Shown in pieces: positions 22,895 to 33,096 of a stretch of 64,000 nt of DNA. Position 1 is the first letter of the stretch, and every line of letters starts with the position of its first letter. The notes under the pieces were generated by a model. That model had not been told where the DNA came from, did not search any database, and saw nothing but the letters and a program-made list of their open reading frames with translations. This DNA is from Neoarius graeffei (lineage: Eukaryota; Chordata; Actinopteri; Siluriformes; Ariidae), in the NCBI RefSeq assembly GCF_027579695.1, contig NC_083571.1, forward strand, positions 88,400,888 to 88,464,887. Reading direction: 5' to 3'. A program made the position numbers and the translations under genes.

Positions 22895-23224
22895 TCTCAC
22901 AGCAAGAAGGTCCTGGGTTCGAGCCCAGTGGCCGGCGAGGGCTTTTCTGTGTGGAGTTTGCATGTTCTCCCCGTGTCTGCGTGGGTTTCCTCCGGGTGCT
23001 CCGGTTTCCCCCACAGTCCAAAGACATACAGGTTAGGCTAATTGGTGGCTCTAAATTAACCGTAGGTGTGAGTGTGAATGGTTGTTTGTCTCTCTGTGTC
23101 AGCCCTGTGATAACCTGGCGACTTGTCCAGGGTGTACCCCGCCTCTCACCCATAGTCAGCTGGGATAGGCTCCAGCTTGCCTGTGACCCTGTAGAACAGG
23201 ATAAGTGGCTACAGATGGATGGAT
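22895..23224 (+). mobile_element. head-less SINE, GGAT-tail form
   Basis: It has the same 5' breakpoint as the copy at 22357 but a different subfamily 3' half (AGGCTAATTGGTGGC, tail ACAGATGGATGGATGG). Confidence 0.85.
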
Positions 23225-23636
23225 GGTGCGTCTGATATGTTTTGTACACTTGGATAGCCACAAGCTTCAGGATGTTGAAGGCTGCGATCTGACTGGCTCT
23301 CCACATTTCTCTGCATGCCCACTTCTATATTAGCCAATCATCAAAGGGAAAAGGACCTGTGACAAAATGAATGTTTTGGAGAGAGATAGTCACTGGACTG
23401 AACAAAAGGTCACAATATCCTTTCAACAACACTGAGCTAAATTTATAAAATGTTAGTGAAAGCTTGTTCACAGCATAGCTCATTTGTATTTAGTGACGCT
23501 CACAAAACTCCATAAAAGACAAAGCTCACAGAAGAGTGAATATGACAAACTGATGAGGCAGAAGTGGAAGTTATTTTGAATCATATCTACAGCAAAAAGA
23601 ATGAAATAAATAGAACGTTATTTGGCAGCATCAGGT
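23225..23636. other. no gene recognised
   Basis: Intergenic sequence. GCATCAGGT at its right edge is one half of the next element's target duplication. Confidence 0.4.
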
Positions 23637-24375
23637 TAGTCTGGTTAACACCAGACCATATCACAAGTGAAATATGGTCTGGAATCCGCCTATTGAATTT
23701 CTCGTAGGGGAGGTGTGGTTTACGATTGTCAACGGCCGTTTATTGGACGTTGCGAATGTCTATCATTTGGCGTATACGTAGCCCATGGCCAATCATGGCA
23801 GTTGTACCCGGTGATGTAGTTAGAGCGACGAAGAGGCAACTCTTGATAGCATTTTCCTGCTCTGGACCAAGCTGTGCCGCAGAAATCCCGAGATCACCTG
23901 CCTCCTTTACCTGGTCTTCCACCAAGGCAGTCAGTGGCGAGACTACCGCAACGACCGGGGTTTGGCTAAACCCCATCTGCTTAGCCACTAAGGGGGCTAG
24001 TTGGTAAATGAGACTTTTACCAAACCCTGTTGGGAGCAAGGCAAAGGCATCTGTCTTCGTGTCAACGAAAGACTGTAACGCCAAATGCTGTTCTTTTTTT
24101 TAAAACAAACTTTCGCTCTAAACTATTCAGAACAGTGTCTAAAGCTTGATCGAAAGTTTGGTTCATATCGCTCGCCGCCATGTTAAATGTGATCCGTAAA
24201 CAGTCCCAAATAAACTACAAGCTTCCGTTTGTCGAGTAGTACGCGTCACCGTCTTTCCCCCCCTCCCCACTCTCTGATTGGCTCCCTAACTCAGGCGAGC
24301 CTTTAGACCATAGTTTCCATACTGTCTTTTCAGATCGGAACGATTGTGCAAAGCAGCATGGGATTTCCCAGGCTA
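23637..24375. mobile_element. 739-bp element carrying a RecQ-helicase fragment
   Basis: The flanks repeat GCATCAGGT exactly (23628-23636 and 24376-24384), a 9-bp target duplication. The ends are TAGTCTGG and its near-complement CCAGGCTA. The interior is largely a helicase coding fragment on the minus strand. This arrangement, with short TIRs, a 9-bp duplication and gene fragment cargo, resembles Pack-type elements. The superfamily is not established. Confidence 0.7.
23726..24181 (-). pseudogene. RecQ-type DNA helicase N-terminal fragment
   Basis: An ATG at 24181 opens MAASDMNQTFDQALDTVLNS. After an A-run (near 24093-24100) that shifts frame, it continues HLALQSFVDTK, then the Walker A (motif I) LPTGFGKSLIYQL, then VVAVVSPLTALVEDQVKEA, helicase motif Ia. 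The order matches the start of RecQ-family ATP-dependent 3'-5' helicases. Motif II (DExH) and everything after are missing. The fragment ends without a recognisable full domain, so it cannot work as a helicase. A host gene elsewhere or a helicase-encoding transposon could be the source. Confidence 0.7.
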
Positions 24376-24767
24376 GCATCAGGTAACAGCACCTGAAAAG
24401 ATCAAAATCGGACAAAAAAAATTGCAAAAAAAAAGTCAAATTAAGGTCTAAGTGTGAATTAAAGGTATGCTGCCTTTCAGATTTTTCAAGTGTAGGTCAT
24501 AAAAAGAATTTTCCCTGACACCCAGTTATTTTTGTTTAGTGGACTGAAAGCAACTGAATTCGAATCACAGACTTCCAATTTTATTAGGCTTTTTTTAAAA
24601 AAATACAACAATTAATGAATTTAGGGTCACGTGACCCTAAATTCTCTGCTATTTTTTTCCTGCTTCACCATGACTCAATTCAAGATACTACATCATGCAT
24701 CACATGGTGGGCTTTCCCTCTTTGTGCAAGGCATTGTGGGATACAAATTTGAAACTGGAGAAAAACA

Positions 24768-24921
24768 ATGGAGGATGCAAATGAAACATGAAAGATCGAC
24801 TACAATAACGGAAAGCGAGAAGAAAAGATGTTATGTTGCAAAGGAAAGGAAGCACAGGACCAAACTAATAAATATCGGTGGTCAGCGAGCACCTGATCGG
24901 TGTGATCAGCTGTCCATTTAG
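24768..24921 (+). pseudogene. short ORF shared by the TTAA element copies
   Basis: It encodes MQMKHERSTTITESEKKRCY then [18 protein letters not shown]. The copy at 59400-59590 (minus) gives a very similar peptide (CERPTTVTESKKKRRY, KERKCRTKLINIGGQ). It probably derives from an exon of the autonomous parent. Similar 'RT-INIG' starts occur, from memory, in THAP-associated fish transposon proteins. Confidence 0.4.
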
Positions 24922-25322
24922 CAACAGAATGATGTAACTGTCAGTGCACGGTCAAAGGTAAACCTGTAGATAGCAGTAATGCAACACTGTGGATGCCAGC
25001 TGCTGTAAAACCCAAAAGAAGAAGTAAAGGAAGAAGACATGAGCGTGCACATGCACACACAGACTTCCTCTGTCTACTTGGCTGCACGAAGTGAGTGATT
25101 TCATGCACATTATTTGCTAGGGAATCCCCTCAAATTAAATACAGTGGTGCTTGAAAGTTTGTGAACCCTTTAGAATTTTCTATATTTCTGCATAAATATG
25201 ACCTAAAACATCATCAGATTTTCACACAAGTCCTAAAAGTAGATAAAGAGAACCCAGTTAAACAAATGAGACAAAAATATTATACTTGGTCATTTATTTA
25301 TTGAGGAAAATGATCCAATATT

Positions 25323-25696
25323 CCGGGCGGCACGGTGGTGTAGTGGTTAGCGCTGTCGCCTCACAGCAAAAAGGTCTGGGTTTGAGCCCCGTGGCCGGCG
25401 AGGGCCTTTCTGTGTGGAGTTTGCATGTTCTCCCCGTGTCCGCGTGGGTTTCCTCCGGGTGCTCCGGTTTCCCCCACAGTCCAAAGACATGCAGGTTAGG
25501 TTAACTGGTGACTCTAAATTGACCGTAGGTGTGAATGTGAGTGTGAATGGTTGTCTGTGTCTGTGTGTCAGCCCTGTGATGACCTGGCGGCTTGTCCAGG
25601 GTGTACCCCGCCTTTCGCCCGTAGTCAGCTGGGATAGGCTCCAGCTTGCCTGCGACCCTGTAGAACAGGATAAAGCGGCTAGAGATAATGAGATGA
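25323..25696 (+). mobile_element. SINE, full length, GATGAGATG-tail form
   Basis: Flanked by GATCCAATATT at 25312-25322 and 25697-25707, sequence of the Tc1 terminus. The head A and B boxes are intact (GGTGTAGTGGTTAGCGC; GGTTTGAGCC). Confidence 0.95.
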
Positions 25697-26167
25697 GATC
25701 CAATATTTCATATCTGTGAGTGGCAAAAGTATGTGAACCTCTAGGATTAGCAGTTAATTTGAAGGTGAAATTAGAGTCAGGTGTTTTCAATCAATGGGAT
25801 GACAATCAGGTGTGAGTGGGCACCCTCTTTTATTTAAAGAATAGGGATTTATCAAAGTCTGAGCTTCACAACACATATTTATGGAAATGTATCATGGCAC
25901 AAACAAAGGAGATTTCTGAGGACCTAAGAAAAAGCGTTGTTGATACTCATCAGGCTGGAAAAGGTTACAGAACCATCTCTAAAGAGTTTGGACTCCACCA
26001 ATCCACAGTCAGACAGATTGTGTACAAATGGAGGAAATTCAAGACCATTGTTACCCTCCCCAGGAGTGGTCGACCAACAAAGATCACTCCAAGAGCAAGG
26101 CATGCAATTGAGGTTTTTCACCTGACATCACAGGGTCACGTGACACCCCGGTGTCTGCCATTTTGAA

Positions 26168-26590
26168 GGTCAAGCTAGCTAATGTCAACATCATAGCAGC
26201 TGGTATGTTACTGTAGCAATGTTTACGTTCAGTCATTTGGATGACTGTTAAAACTTTTCAGTCTCAAGTTTTTCCTTTACTGTATTTACTAGTTTACTGA
26301 GCTAGCGCGCTTGGGCAGGCTGGGAGCTAGCGCGCTCGGGCAGGCTGGGAGCTAGCGCGCTCGGGCAGGCTGGGAGCTAGCGTGCTCGGGCAAGCTGGGA
26401 GCTAGCGCGCTCCGGTGCCAGAGCGCGCTAGCTCCCAGCTTGCCCGAGCACGCTAGCTCAGTAAACTAGTAAATACAGTAAAGGAAAAACTTGAGACTGA
26501 AAGGTTTTAACAGTCATCCAAATGACTGAACGTAAACATTGCTACAGTAACATACTAGCTACGGTGTTGTTGACATTAGCTAGTGCTAAC
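26168..26590. repeat. large inverted repeat with 24-bp tandem units at its centre
   Basis: The left arm (26168-26330) and right arm (26438-26590) are nearly perfect complements: ATGTTTACGTTCAGTCATTT against AAATGACTGAACGTAAACAT, and AGTTTACTGAGCTAGCG against its complement. Between them about four head-to-tail units GAGCTAGCGCGCTCGGGCAG plus GCTGG occur. Confidence 0.9.
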
Positions 26591-26711
26591 AGCTAGCTGC
26601 ACACCGACACAGACACCGACCCTAATAATACAGTTCTTGGTCATTGCCTGGTAACAGCAAATTTATAACGGGCCATGTCTCAACAGACTAAGAAGTTATT
26701 TCAATGACATT

Positions 26712-27160
26712 TCATAACATTTTGTTTATCCTGAGGACCGAAAGTAAATGAAAATGTGAACAAACCTTAGCTGTAATAAGATGGCGACCACCGGCTCCAG
26801 GGACGACCCACTGATGTAGGCATGTTACCCAGCCTGACACAAAATATTTGTAGGCATCCAAACTCTTATACGCTTTCAGATCAATACCTGTGTATGGCGA
26901 TGGGTTTTTAACGACATAGGTATACAGATCATGTGGGCCGAAGTCGGGTAAAGACGAGGGCTTCGTGTACTTCCGTACGTCAGTGAACAATCCTAGTGGA
27001 AGCAGGTAAACGTCGTTCTCTAAGCCTGCTAACATCAATTTTTGCAAATACCTCTCCCTCTGCTCGCCCTGTAAATGCCCTACGTCGCTGGATAGTGAAG
27101 GTGTTTTCTGCATCTTGCTCCTTTTTCTTTTATGTTTTTCATTTGTCGCCTTCCTCGCAT
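26712..27160 (-). pseudogene. first-exon fragment of a SWIM/YqaJ-type transposon protein
   Basis: On the minus strand an ATG near 27115 opens MQKTPSLSSDVGHLQGEQRE, followed by LPDFGPHDLYTYVVKNPSPY and DLKAYKSLDAYKYFVSGWV. It then reaches ITAK|GTTTGT, a plausible donor near 26766. 'KAY.SL.AY..F.SG.V' is, from memory, the start of the SWIM zinc-finger/YqaJ nuclease-like proteins found with ISL2EU and PIF-type transposons in fish. Neither the zinc finger nor the nuclease part is here. Confidence 0.45.
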
Positions 27161-28400
27161 TCAAACTGATTCGAGCCGTGACGTCCAAAATGGCAGCCTC
27201 ACATGACTTGGTCACGTGGGTGAAAAACCTCAATAGCCGGCAAGGTCACAAAGGACCCCAGGGTAACTTCTAAGCAACTGAAGGCCTCTCTCACATTGGC
27301 TAATGTTAATGTTCATGTGTCCACCATCAGGAGAACACTGAACAACAATGGTGTGCATGGCAGGGTTGCAAGGAGAAAGCCACTGCTCTCCAAAAAGAAC
27401 ATTGCTGCTCATCTGCAGTTTGCTAAAGATCATGTGGACAAGCCAGAAGGCTATTGGAAAAATGTTTTGTGGACGGATGAGACCAACATAGAACTTTTTG
27501 GTTTAAATGAGAAGCGTTATATTTGGAGAAAGGAAAACACTGCATTCCAGCATAAGATATCCCATCTGTGAAACATGGTGGTGGTAGTATCATGGTTTGG
27601 GCCTATTTTGCTGCATCTGGGCCAGGATGGCTTTCCATCATTGACGGAATAATGAATTCTGAATTATACCAGCGAATTCTAAAGGAAAATGTCAGGACAT
27701 CTGTCCATGAACTGAATCTCAAGAGAAGGTGGGCCATGCAGAAAGACAACGACCCTAAGCACGCAAGTCGTTCTACCAAAGAATGGTTAAAGAAGAATAA
27801 AGTTAATGTTTTGGAATGGCCAAGTCAAAATCCTGACCTTAATCCAATCGAAATGTTGTGGAAGGACCTGAAGTGCGCAGTTCATGTGAGGAAATCCACC
27901 AACATCCTAGAGTTGAAGCTGTTCTGTATGGAGGAATGGGCTAAAATTCCTCCAAGCTGGTGTGCAGGACTGATCAACAGTTACCGGAAACGTTTAGTTG
28001 CAGTTATTGCTGGACAAGGGGGTCACACCAGATACTGAAATCAAAGGTTCACATACTTTTGCCACTCACAGATATGTAATATTGGATCATTTTCCTCAAT
28101 AAATAAATAACCAGGTATAATATTTTTGTCTCATTTGTTTAACTGGGTTCTCTTTATCTACTTTTAGGACTTGTGTGAAAATCTGATGATGTTTTAGGTC
28201 ATATTTATGCAGAAATATAGAAAATTCTAAAGGGTTCACAAACTTTCAAGCACCACTGTAACTTCCCAGCCACTGAATGGCCTGTATTTTATTTTATTTT
28301 TTGAGATATAACAGAAATAAACATCTATCACAATGACCAAATTTCAGAGGGAACTAATTTTCATTGATTTTGATGAAATTGAAAGGCCATCTAGCTTTAA

Positions 28401-28630
28401 GTGAGGTGATGTTGCATTGTATGTGTGAATACAGTACATTGGATGGGAATGTACTTATTGTATGAGAAAAGAACAGAAAACCTGTTTACTCCAAACTTAC
28501 ATTGGAAATCCTGCTGTTTAATTCCTTCAATTATGTTTTATTAGATACATGTTGAAAACTACATCTATTCCCCTGTATTAATTTAGATGATTAAGAGAGA
28601 GCAATATAGTTCTATGCAACTTTCATATGA
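28401..28630. other. no gene recognised
   Basis: Plain AT-rich sequence to the right of the TTAA element. Confidence 0.4.
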
Positions 28631-28790
28631 TGAAATATCATTCATTCATCTTCAGTAATCACTTATCCTTGTCAGGGTGAGAGTCGATAGAAAGCCTATC
28701 CCAGGAACATAGTTTGTGAGGCAGCAATTCACCCTGGATATAATGCCAGTTCATTGCAGAGCATCATGCTCATCTCAAACATTCACACGT
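28631..28790 (-). repeat. dispersed repeat, reverse copy
   Basis: It reads ATTCATTCATCTTCAGTAAT, TTATCCTTGTCAGGGTGA and GCCTATCCCAGGAAC, the reverse counterpart of the fragment at 4185-4285. Confidence 0.5.
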
Positions 28791-29971
28791 GCCAAAAAGA
28801 CAACTGAGCATCTTTTCACCAATCCTTTCATTTGTCCATCATTTTGCTTCACTGTTAAATATTTGGTTTGAATTATCGTTTCGAGAGTGACTCTGCACTG
28901 AGATTAGGAAAGTGCTTTTTTCATCTGGTGTGTTAAATTTCTTTTCTTTCTTTCTTTCTCTGTTCACCTTTTGACAGCAGGCTTTGTGTGAAGACTGTGG
29001 GAAAGTTTCCTTTCCTGATGAGGTCATGCATCCAAACCCCTCTTTCACTTTCTCTGTTTCACACACACCCACAGGATTGGGATATGACATGACCTGACAA
29101 AGAAGTGTGTGTGGGTGGATAGGGGGTGATTAACAGTTAATTAGATATACAACAAGATCTTAACTGTTGAATTCATGTTGATAAGTGTGGAAAAATACAA
29201 GTGGAGCTGGGTTCGAAATGCTAGGAGCGATGTAACAGTATCCACTGCACCTTTTAAAAACAAAATGGCACCTAATTTCCCTGACAAGGCTTACTTTACA
29301 ATTCTATATAAAAAAAAAAGTTGTTTTTTAGACATGACAATGCATGCTCAAGTTATACACACCAACCCCCATAGCTCACGTAGGCACCAGAAGTTAACAT
29401 GAACCCCCTCTGGACACCCATTTACATATACATATACCAACCCCCCAACCTCAGATTTCTAAGCAGAACTAATTTCTACATTCTAAAGCTAAACACAGAG
29501 GTCACCAACCCCCAAACATCACGTACATCATGCATACACAACCCAAACACAATACACATGTTCCATATGGAGACACAAGAGATAACATAACAATGTCCCA
29601 GTCTATGAGAAGAATATATAGTGATACTTGAAGACTTTAAAACTTGTTACTTCAAACTGATGTCATTAGTCAATGTTAGAAAAGTATTAGGGACAGTCCA
29701 TTGTGATACATCTGTGATGCAAGTTATCACAATATTTGTATCCTGTACGACATATCATCCAGCCTGTTATTACTGTCCAAAATTCACAGCATTTTAAGGA
29801 TAGAACTTAACACCTCTCTGTCTGAGACACTAACCCAATCCCTAAGAACATGTATACACACACACTCAAAACAGACTAAACAGACTAAATGCAATTTGTC
29901 AGTACCAACTCTAGTCTGAGCTCATTTCATACTTCCTCATGCTGAAGAAAAATTCCAGCTGGGCATTAATC

Positions 29972-29973
<2 letters not shown>
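28791..29973. other. no gene recognised
   Basis: Intergenic sequence with a C-rich, stop-poor stretch at 29360-29580 that matches nothing I recognise. Confidence 0.4.

Positions 29974-30038
<65 letters not shown>
29974..30038. repeat. (AC)n microsatellite
   Basis: About 32 AC units. Confidence 0.95.
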
Positions 30039-30041
<3 letters not shown>

Positions 30042-30244
30042 GTTTATAGCAGTGTGTGTGTGTATGTGTGTGAGAGACATTCATTACACCTCAAACACCT
30101 CCATTCTTGAGAGGCACACTTCATACACACAAGATCTAAAGCATCAAAAAGCCCAGATTATGAATCTTTCACTTTTAGTCAAGCATGCTGTGACTTGAAA
30201 AGAGGCAACAAAGGCAATGAATAAACAAAGCCAGAGAAAGGGAG

Positions 30245-30274
30245 TCTCTCTCTCCCTCTCTCTCTCTCTCTTTC

Positions 30275-30318
<44 letters not shown>
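30245..30318. repeat. (CT)n-(TG)n-(AG)n compound microsatellite
   Basis: A pyrimidine tract and a purine tract flank a short TG run, so the outer tracts can pair as a hairpin. Confidence 0.9.
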
Positions 30319-31138
30319 CAGTGTTATTATGGATTGGTCCATCATTAGTGTTTTCAATGTAGATATTCATCTTTTCTTGCAAGACAACATATCAAATATT
30401 GAAACTGAGAAATGTTATTGGGTTTTTTTGAAAAATATATACTCATTTTGAATTTGATGTCAGCAACACATTTCAGAAAAGTTGGTACGGGGCAACAAAA
30501 GACTGAAAAAGATGTGTAATGCTAAAAATAACAAATGAGGTTAATTAGCAACAGGTCAGTAACATGATTGGGTATAAAAAGAGCATCCCAGAGAGGCGGA
30601 GTCTCTCAGAAGTAAAGATGGGGAGGGGTTCACTGCTCTGTGAAAGACTGCGTGGGCAGTCAATTTAAGAATAACATTCCTCAATGTAAAATTGCAAAGA
30701 ATTTGGGGATCAAATCATCTATGGTACATAATATCATTAAAAGATTCAGAGAATCTGGAGAAATCTCTGTATGCACGAGACAAGGCTGAAAACTGATACT
30801 GGATGCCTGGGATATCCCTTAGCAAAAAGTAGTATACTTAAAGTTCATTTTATTAAGTATGCTTCAGTATAAGTGTAGCAAGTATACTACAGACCATGTA
30901 CTTTTAGTGTACTAGAAAGTATACAAATTTAATACTTTTTTGGACTAAATTGGAACATTTCAAGTTTATAAAAGTATACTTTAAAGTTAATTTAAAATTT
31001 GCAAAAGTACACCTTAAAGTATACAACAAGTACACTCATCTATATACTAGGTATATTAGTGCAGCGGTTAATTGCATATTTCATAAGAATCCTTCAAATG
31101 GTGACACAAGCATGAAATTCTCCACAAATATGCTTTTT

Positions 31139-32405
31139 GCCGCTTTTCCACTACAAACGCGGCTGAGCCGTGCCGTGCCGAGTCGAGCTGAGTCGAGCTG
31201 AGCGGGGCTGTTGGAGTTGCATTTCGACTACAACCGCGCTGAACCGTGCTGGCTGGAAGTGGGTGGACACATTGGGTGGAGTTAGCGAAAGTGGGTGGAC
31301 GTCATGTGATGCCGTTAAGCAGCGCAAACAGTGACATCAGTGACAGTGGCGGAACAAGTCAGAGCCGGGCCGGGGGCGGGGCAAATGACCGGGCCCTTTA
31401 TTAAAGCTTATCATAACATCATTTTAGGCTACAAAATCTCCGCAACTGCGGTGTTTACCAATTTCAACACTACCGGGTGCAACTATGTTATTTAGTACAT
31501 CAAGTCCTTCAAACGAACATGTAACTCAGAAACAAAAAACATTAGGATACTGTACATGGCTCATAATAAAACATCAATAGCCTATACTGCGCACATTATT
31601 TGAAGGGCATACGAATGAGCGCTCAGAGGTTGCAACGCTGACAGGAAGAGTCAGAAATAAAAGGAGGGCGGTGCAAACCTCACTGAATGCACTGTGTTTA
31701 CCAATTTCAACACTCCGGGGTGCAACTATGTTAGTTTGTACATTAAGTCCTTCAAACGAACATGTAACTCAGAAACAAAAAAAAACATTAGGCGACATAC
31801 TGTACATGGCTCATAATAAAACATCAATAGCCTACTGCGCGCATTATTTGAAGGGCATACGACGAGCCTTGCGCTCCGCGAACTCGTCCACGATGCTCTG
31901 TCTGTCACTGATTCAGTGAGCTTTTAAGCGGTAGTCTCACGACCCGAATAGTAAACAATAAACATGGAGGACATGGAGTCGTTAGTGTTGCTGGTCTCGG
32001 TGCTGTGGCTTGTTGTCACCGACAACGCGGACAGATACTGGCAAGAGCGTATAGATGAGGCGAGGCGCATAAGGCTTCAGAAATTCTCGTAATTCATAAT
32101 TATTCTTCTTCCGGGTTTGCGGTGTTTACAGATCCCAGCGCGCTCGCGGGGCGTGTGTGGGCATGTGAGGACACTCCTCCTCACCAATCAGTGCACAGGG
32201 GAGTGTCTGCTCACGCCCCCAGCCTCAGTCAGCACGGTTTGGCTCGCTTCAGCCCTATCCCAAAACGGTGCAAGTTTTAGGGGCTAAGCAGGGCTGAAAC
32301 GAGCTGAGTCGTGCTGGTTTTTGGTAGTCGAAACGCGAGCCGTGTCGGGCTGAAGTGAGCTGAAGCGAGCTGAAGTGAGCTGAAAAAGGGTAGTGGAAAA
32401 GGGCC
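31139..32405 (+). mobile_element. 1.27-kb DNA element, probably PIF/Harbinger-like
   Basis: The termini are GCCGCTTTTCCACTAC and the complement of GGCCCTTTTCCACTAC. A 42-codon ORF from 31963 begins MEDMESLVLLVSVLWLVVTD and ends RIDEARRIRLQKFS, similar from memory to N-termini of fish Harbinger proteins. An internal segment of about 175 bp (31440-31615) is repeated at 31690-31862. Both ends carry repeated GAGTCGAGCTGAG or GAAGCGAGCTGAA motifs. Confidence 0.55.
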
Positions 32406-32652
32406 ATTAATGTCCTCTCTTTTAGAAAAGGGTCCTGGCCACGCCAAAAATTCAAGATGGCCGCCATTTTCCAAGATGGCTGCCCGAATGTGACAATTTT
32501 TTGTTATTTTCCCTCTTTTCTTAATTTAATTTTCCAAGTGAACCATGTTTATGCTCTTATATGCTAATTTTACAGATTTTGTTATCTCTGATATAAATTT
32601 AAGAAGGTTAGCCTTCAATGTGGTGCCCAAAATGGCTCGAATTATTTGCCAG

Positions 32653-32968
32653 GAAACAACGACCTTATGAGGCCATCCCGCCAACCAAAGCCGCTCTTCT
32701 CCAACATACCAAGCGTGCTGCCTACCAGGCCGGTTGTGTGTGGGGCCAGGCAACCCTGTGTCAGCCTGAACCTGAGAGTCCTGCTGACTGGGGATGGCAG
32801 AAGTCTGGTGAACAGTGGCACGTTTTCTGGACGGCCAATGCTCCCATAGCCAAGAGCTGTGAGCAACTGACCAAATGTGGTTGCAAAACCAGCTGCCGTG
32901 GTAGATGCAAGTGCTTCAGGCTGGGCCTTGTGTGCACAGCACTCTGCTCCTGCAAATGTGAACTGTAG
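32653..32968 (+). pseudogene. terminal exon with CXC-like cysteine-rich motif
   Basis: A splice-acceptor-like TTATTTGCCAG precedes the exon. The frame runs KQRPYEAIPPTKAALLQHTK then RAAYQAG and WGWQKSGEQWHVFWT. It ends CGCKTSCRGRCKCFRLGLVC then CSCKCEL and stop. The Cys spacing (CxCxxxCxxxCxCx6CxxxCxCxC) resembles tesmin/TSO1-type CXC units. The same tail recurs, from memory, in uncharacterised fish and invertebrate repeat-associated proteins. No upstream exon is visible in the element. Confidence 0.5.
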
Positions 32969-33096
32969 ATAAATTTTGCACATTGATTTTGTTTGTCTTT
33001 TGGTGGATGGCATGCATTGTCAGACCATCACTTTTGGGATTATTGTGACTTCCTACAGCCTAAAGGTTTTTTATATAGTTGCAAATAAGTTAGTTA

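Larger units (their letters stand above)
22161..23224 (+). repeat. tandem duplication, unit about 538 bp
   Basis: AAATGTAAGGCATGTCTCC begins at 22161 and again at 22699. The first about 195 bp of each unit differ at only a few positions. Both units then continue with a SINE lacking its head at exactly the same point (TAAG|TCTCACAGC, 22357 and 22895). The SINE parts differ more than the unique parts and end in different tails. Confidence 0.9.
26109..27232 (-). mobile_element. 1124-bp DNA element in the Tc1 transposase, ISL2EU-like
   Basis: The ends are TGAGGTTTTTCACC and the exact complement GGTGAAAAACCTCA, flanked by AT on each side. It carries an exon-like ORF on the minus strand. TIR length, a 2-bp AT duplication and the cargo would fit the ISL2EU group related to PIF/Harbinger. 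That assignment rests on memory of the family. Confidence 0.6.
25894..28038 (+). pseudogene. Tc1-like transposase split by an insertion
   Basis: N-terminus [20 protein letters not shown] with a helix-turn-helix ([20 protein letters not shown]), cut at 26108. The frame resumes after 27233: [20 protein letters not shown], then WTDETN (first catalytic D) at about 27473. A frameshift near 27560 leads to [34 protein letters not shown] (second D) and [15 protein letters not shown] (catalytic E). It is dead through the insertion and the frameshift. Confidence 0.9.
25142..28258 (+). mobile_element. Tc1-like transposon, interrupted twice
   Basis: Long inverted termini of about 200 bp start CAGTGGTGCTTGAAAGTTTG and end with the exact complement. 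The target is TA (25140-25141, 28259-28260). A sister copy without insertions lies at 48236-49849. A SINE sits in its left terminus and a further DNA element in its transposase. Confidence 0.9.
24459..28400 (+). mobile_element. TTAA-bounded DNA element, copy 1, heavily nested
   Basis: The ends are TTAAAGGTATGCTGCCTTTC (24459) and the complementary type GAAAGGCCATCTAGCTTTAA (28381-28400). Without the Tc1 insertion (25142-28258) it is about 820 bp. Related copies lie at 37296-38058 and 59088-60540, and a fragment at 44486. TTAA targets are used by piggyBac and Kolobok superfamilies. The choice between them is open. Confidence 0.75.

Noticed and set aside
22319..23306. ORFs of 90-150 codons with [20 protein letters not shown] peptides, repeated through the window
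   Set aside because: They are antisense or sense translations of the SINE body and recur at every SINE copy; they show no protein family.
23726..24181. A functional RecQ helicase gene
   Set aside because: Only the first motifs are present, with a frameshift at an A-run, and the unit is bounded by a target duplication.
26712..27233. A host gene exon at the YqaJ/SWIM-like ORF
   Set aside because: The ORF lies within a TIR-bounded element inside a Tc1 transposase, so it is transposon cargo.
32618..32652. ATG at 32618 as start of the Cys-rich protein
   Set aside because: A splice acceptor at 32651-32652 and the change in composition make the upstream 35 bases intron-like; the exon more likely starts at 32653.
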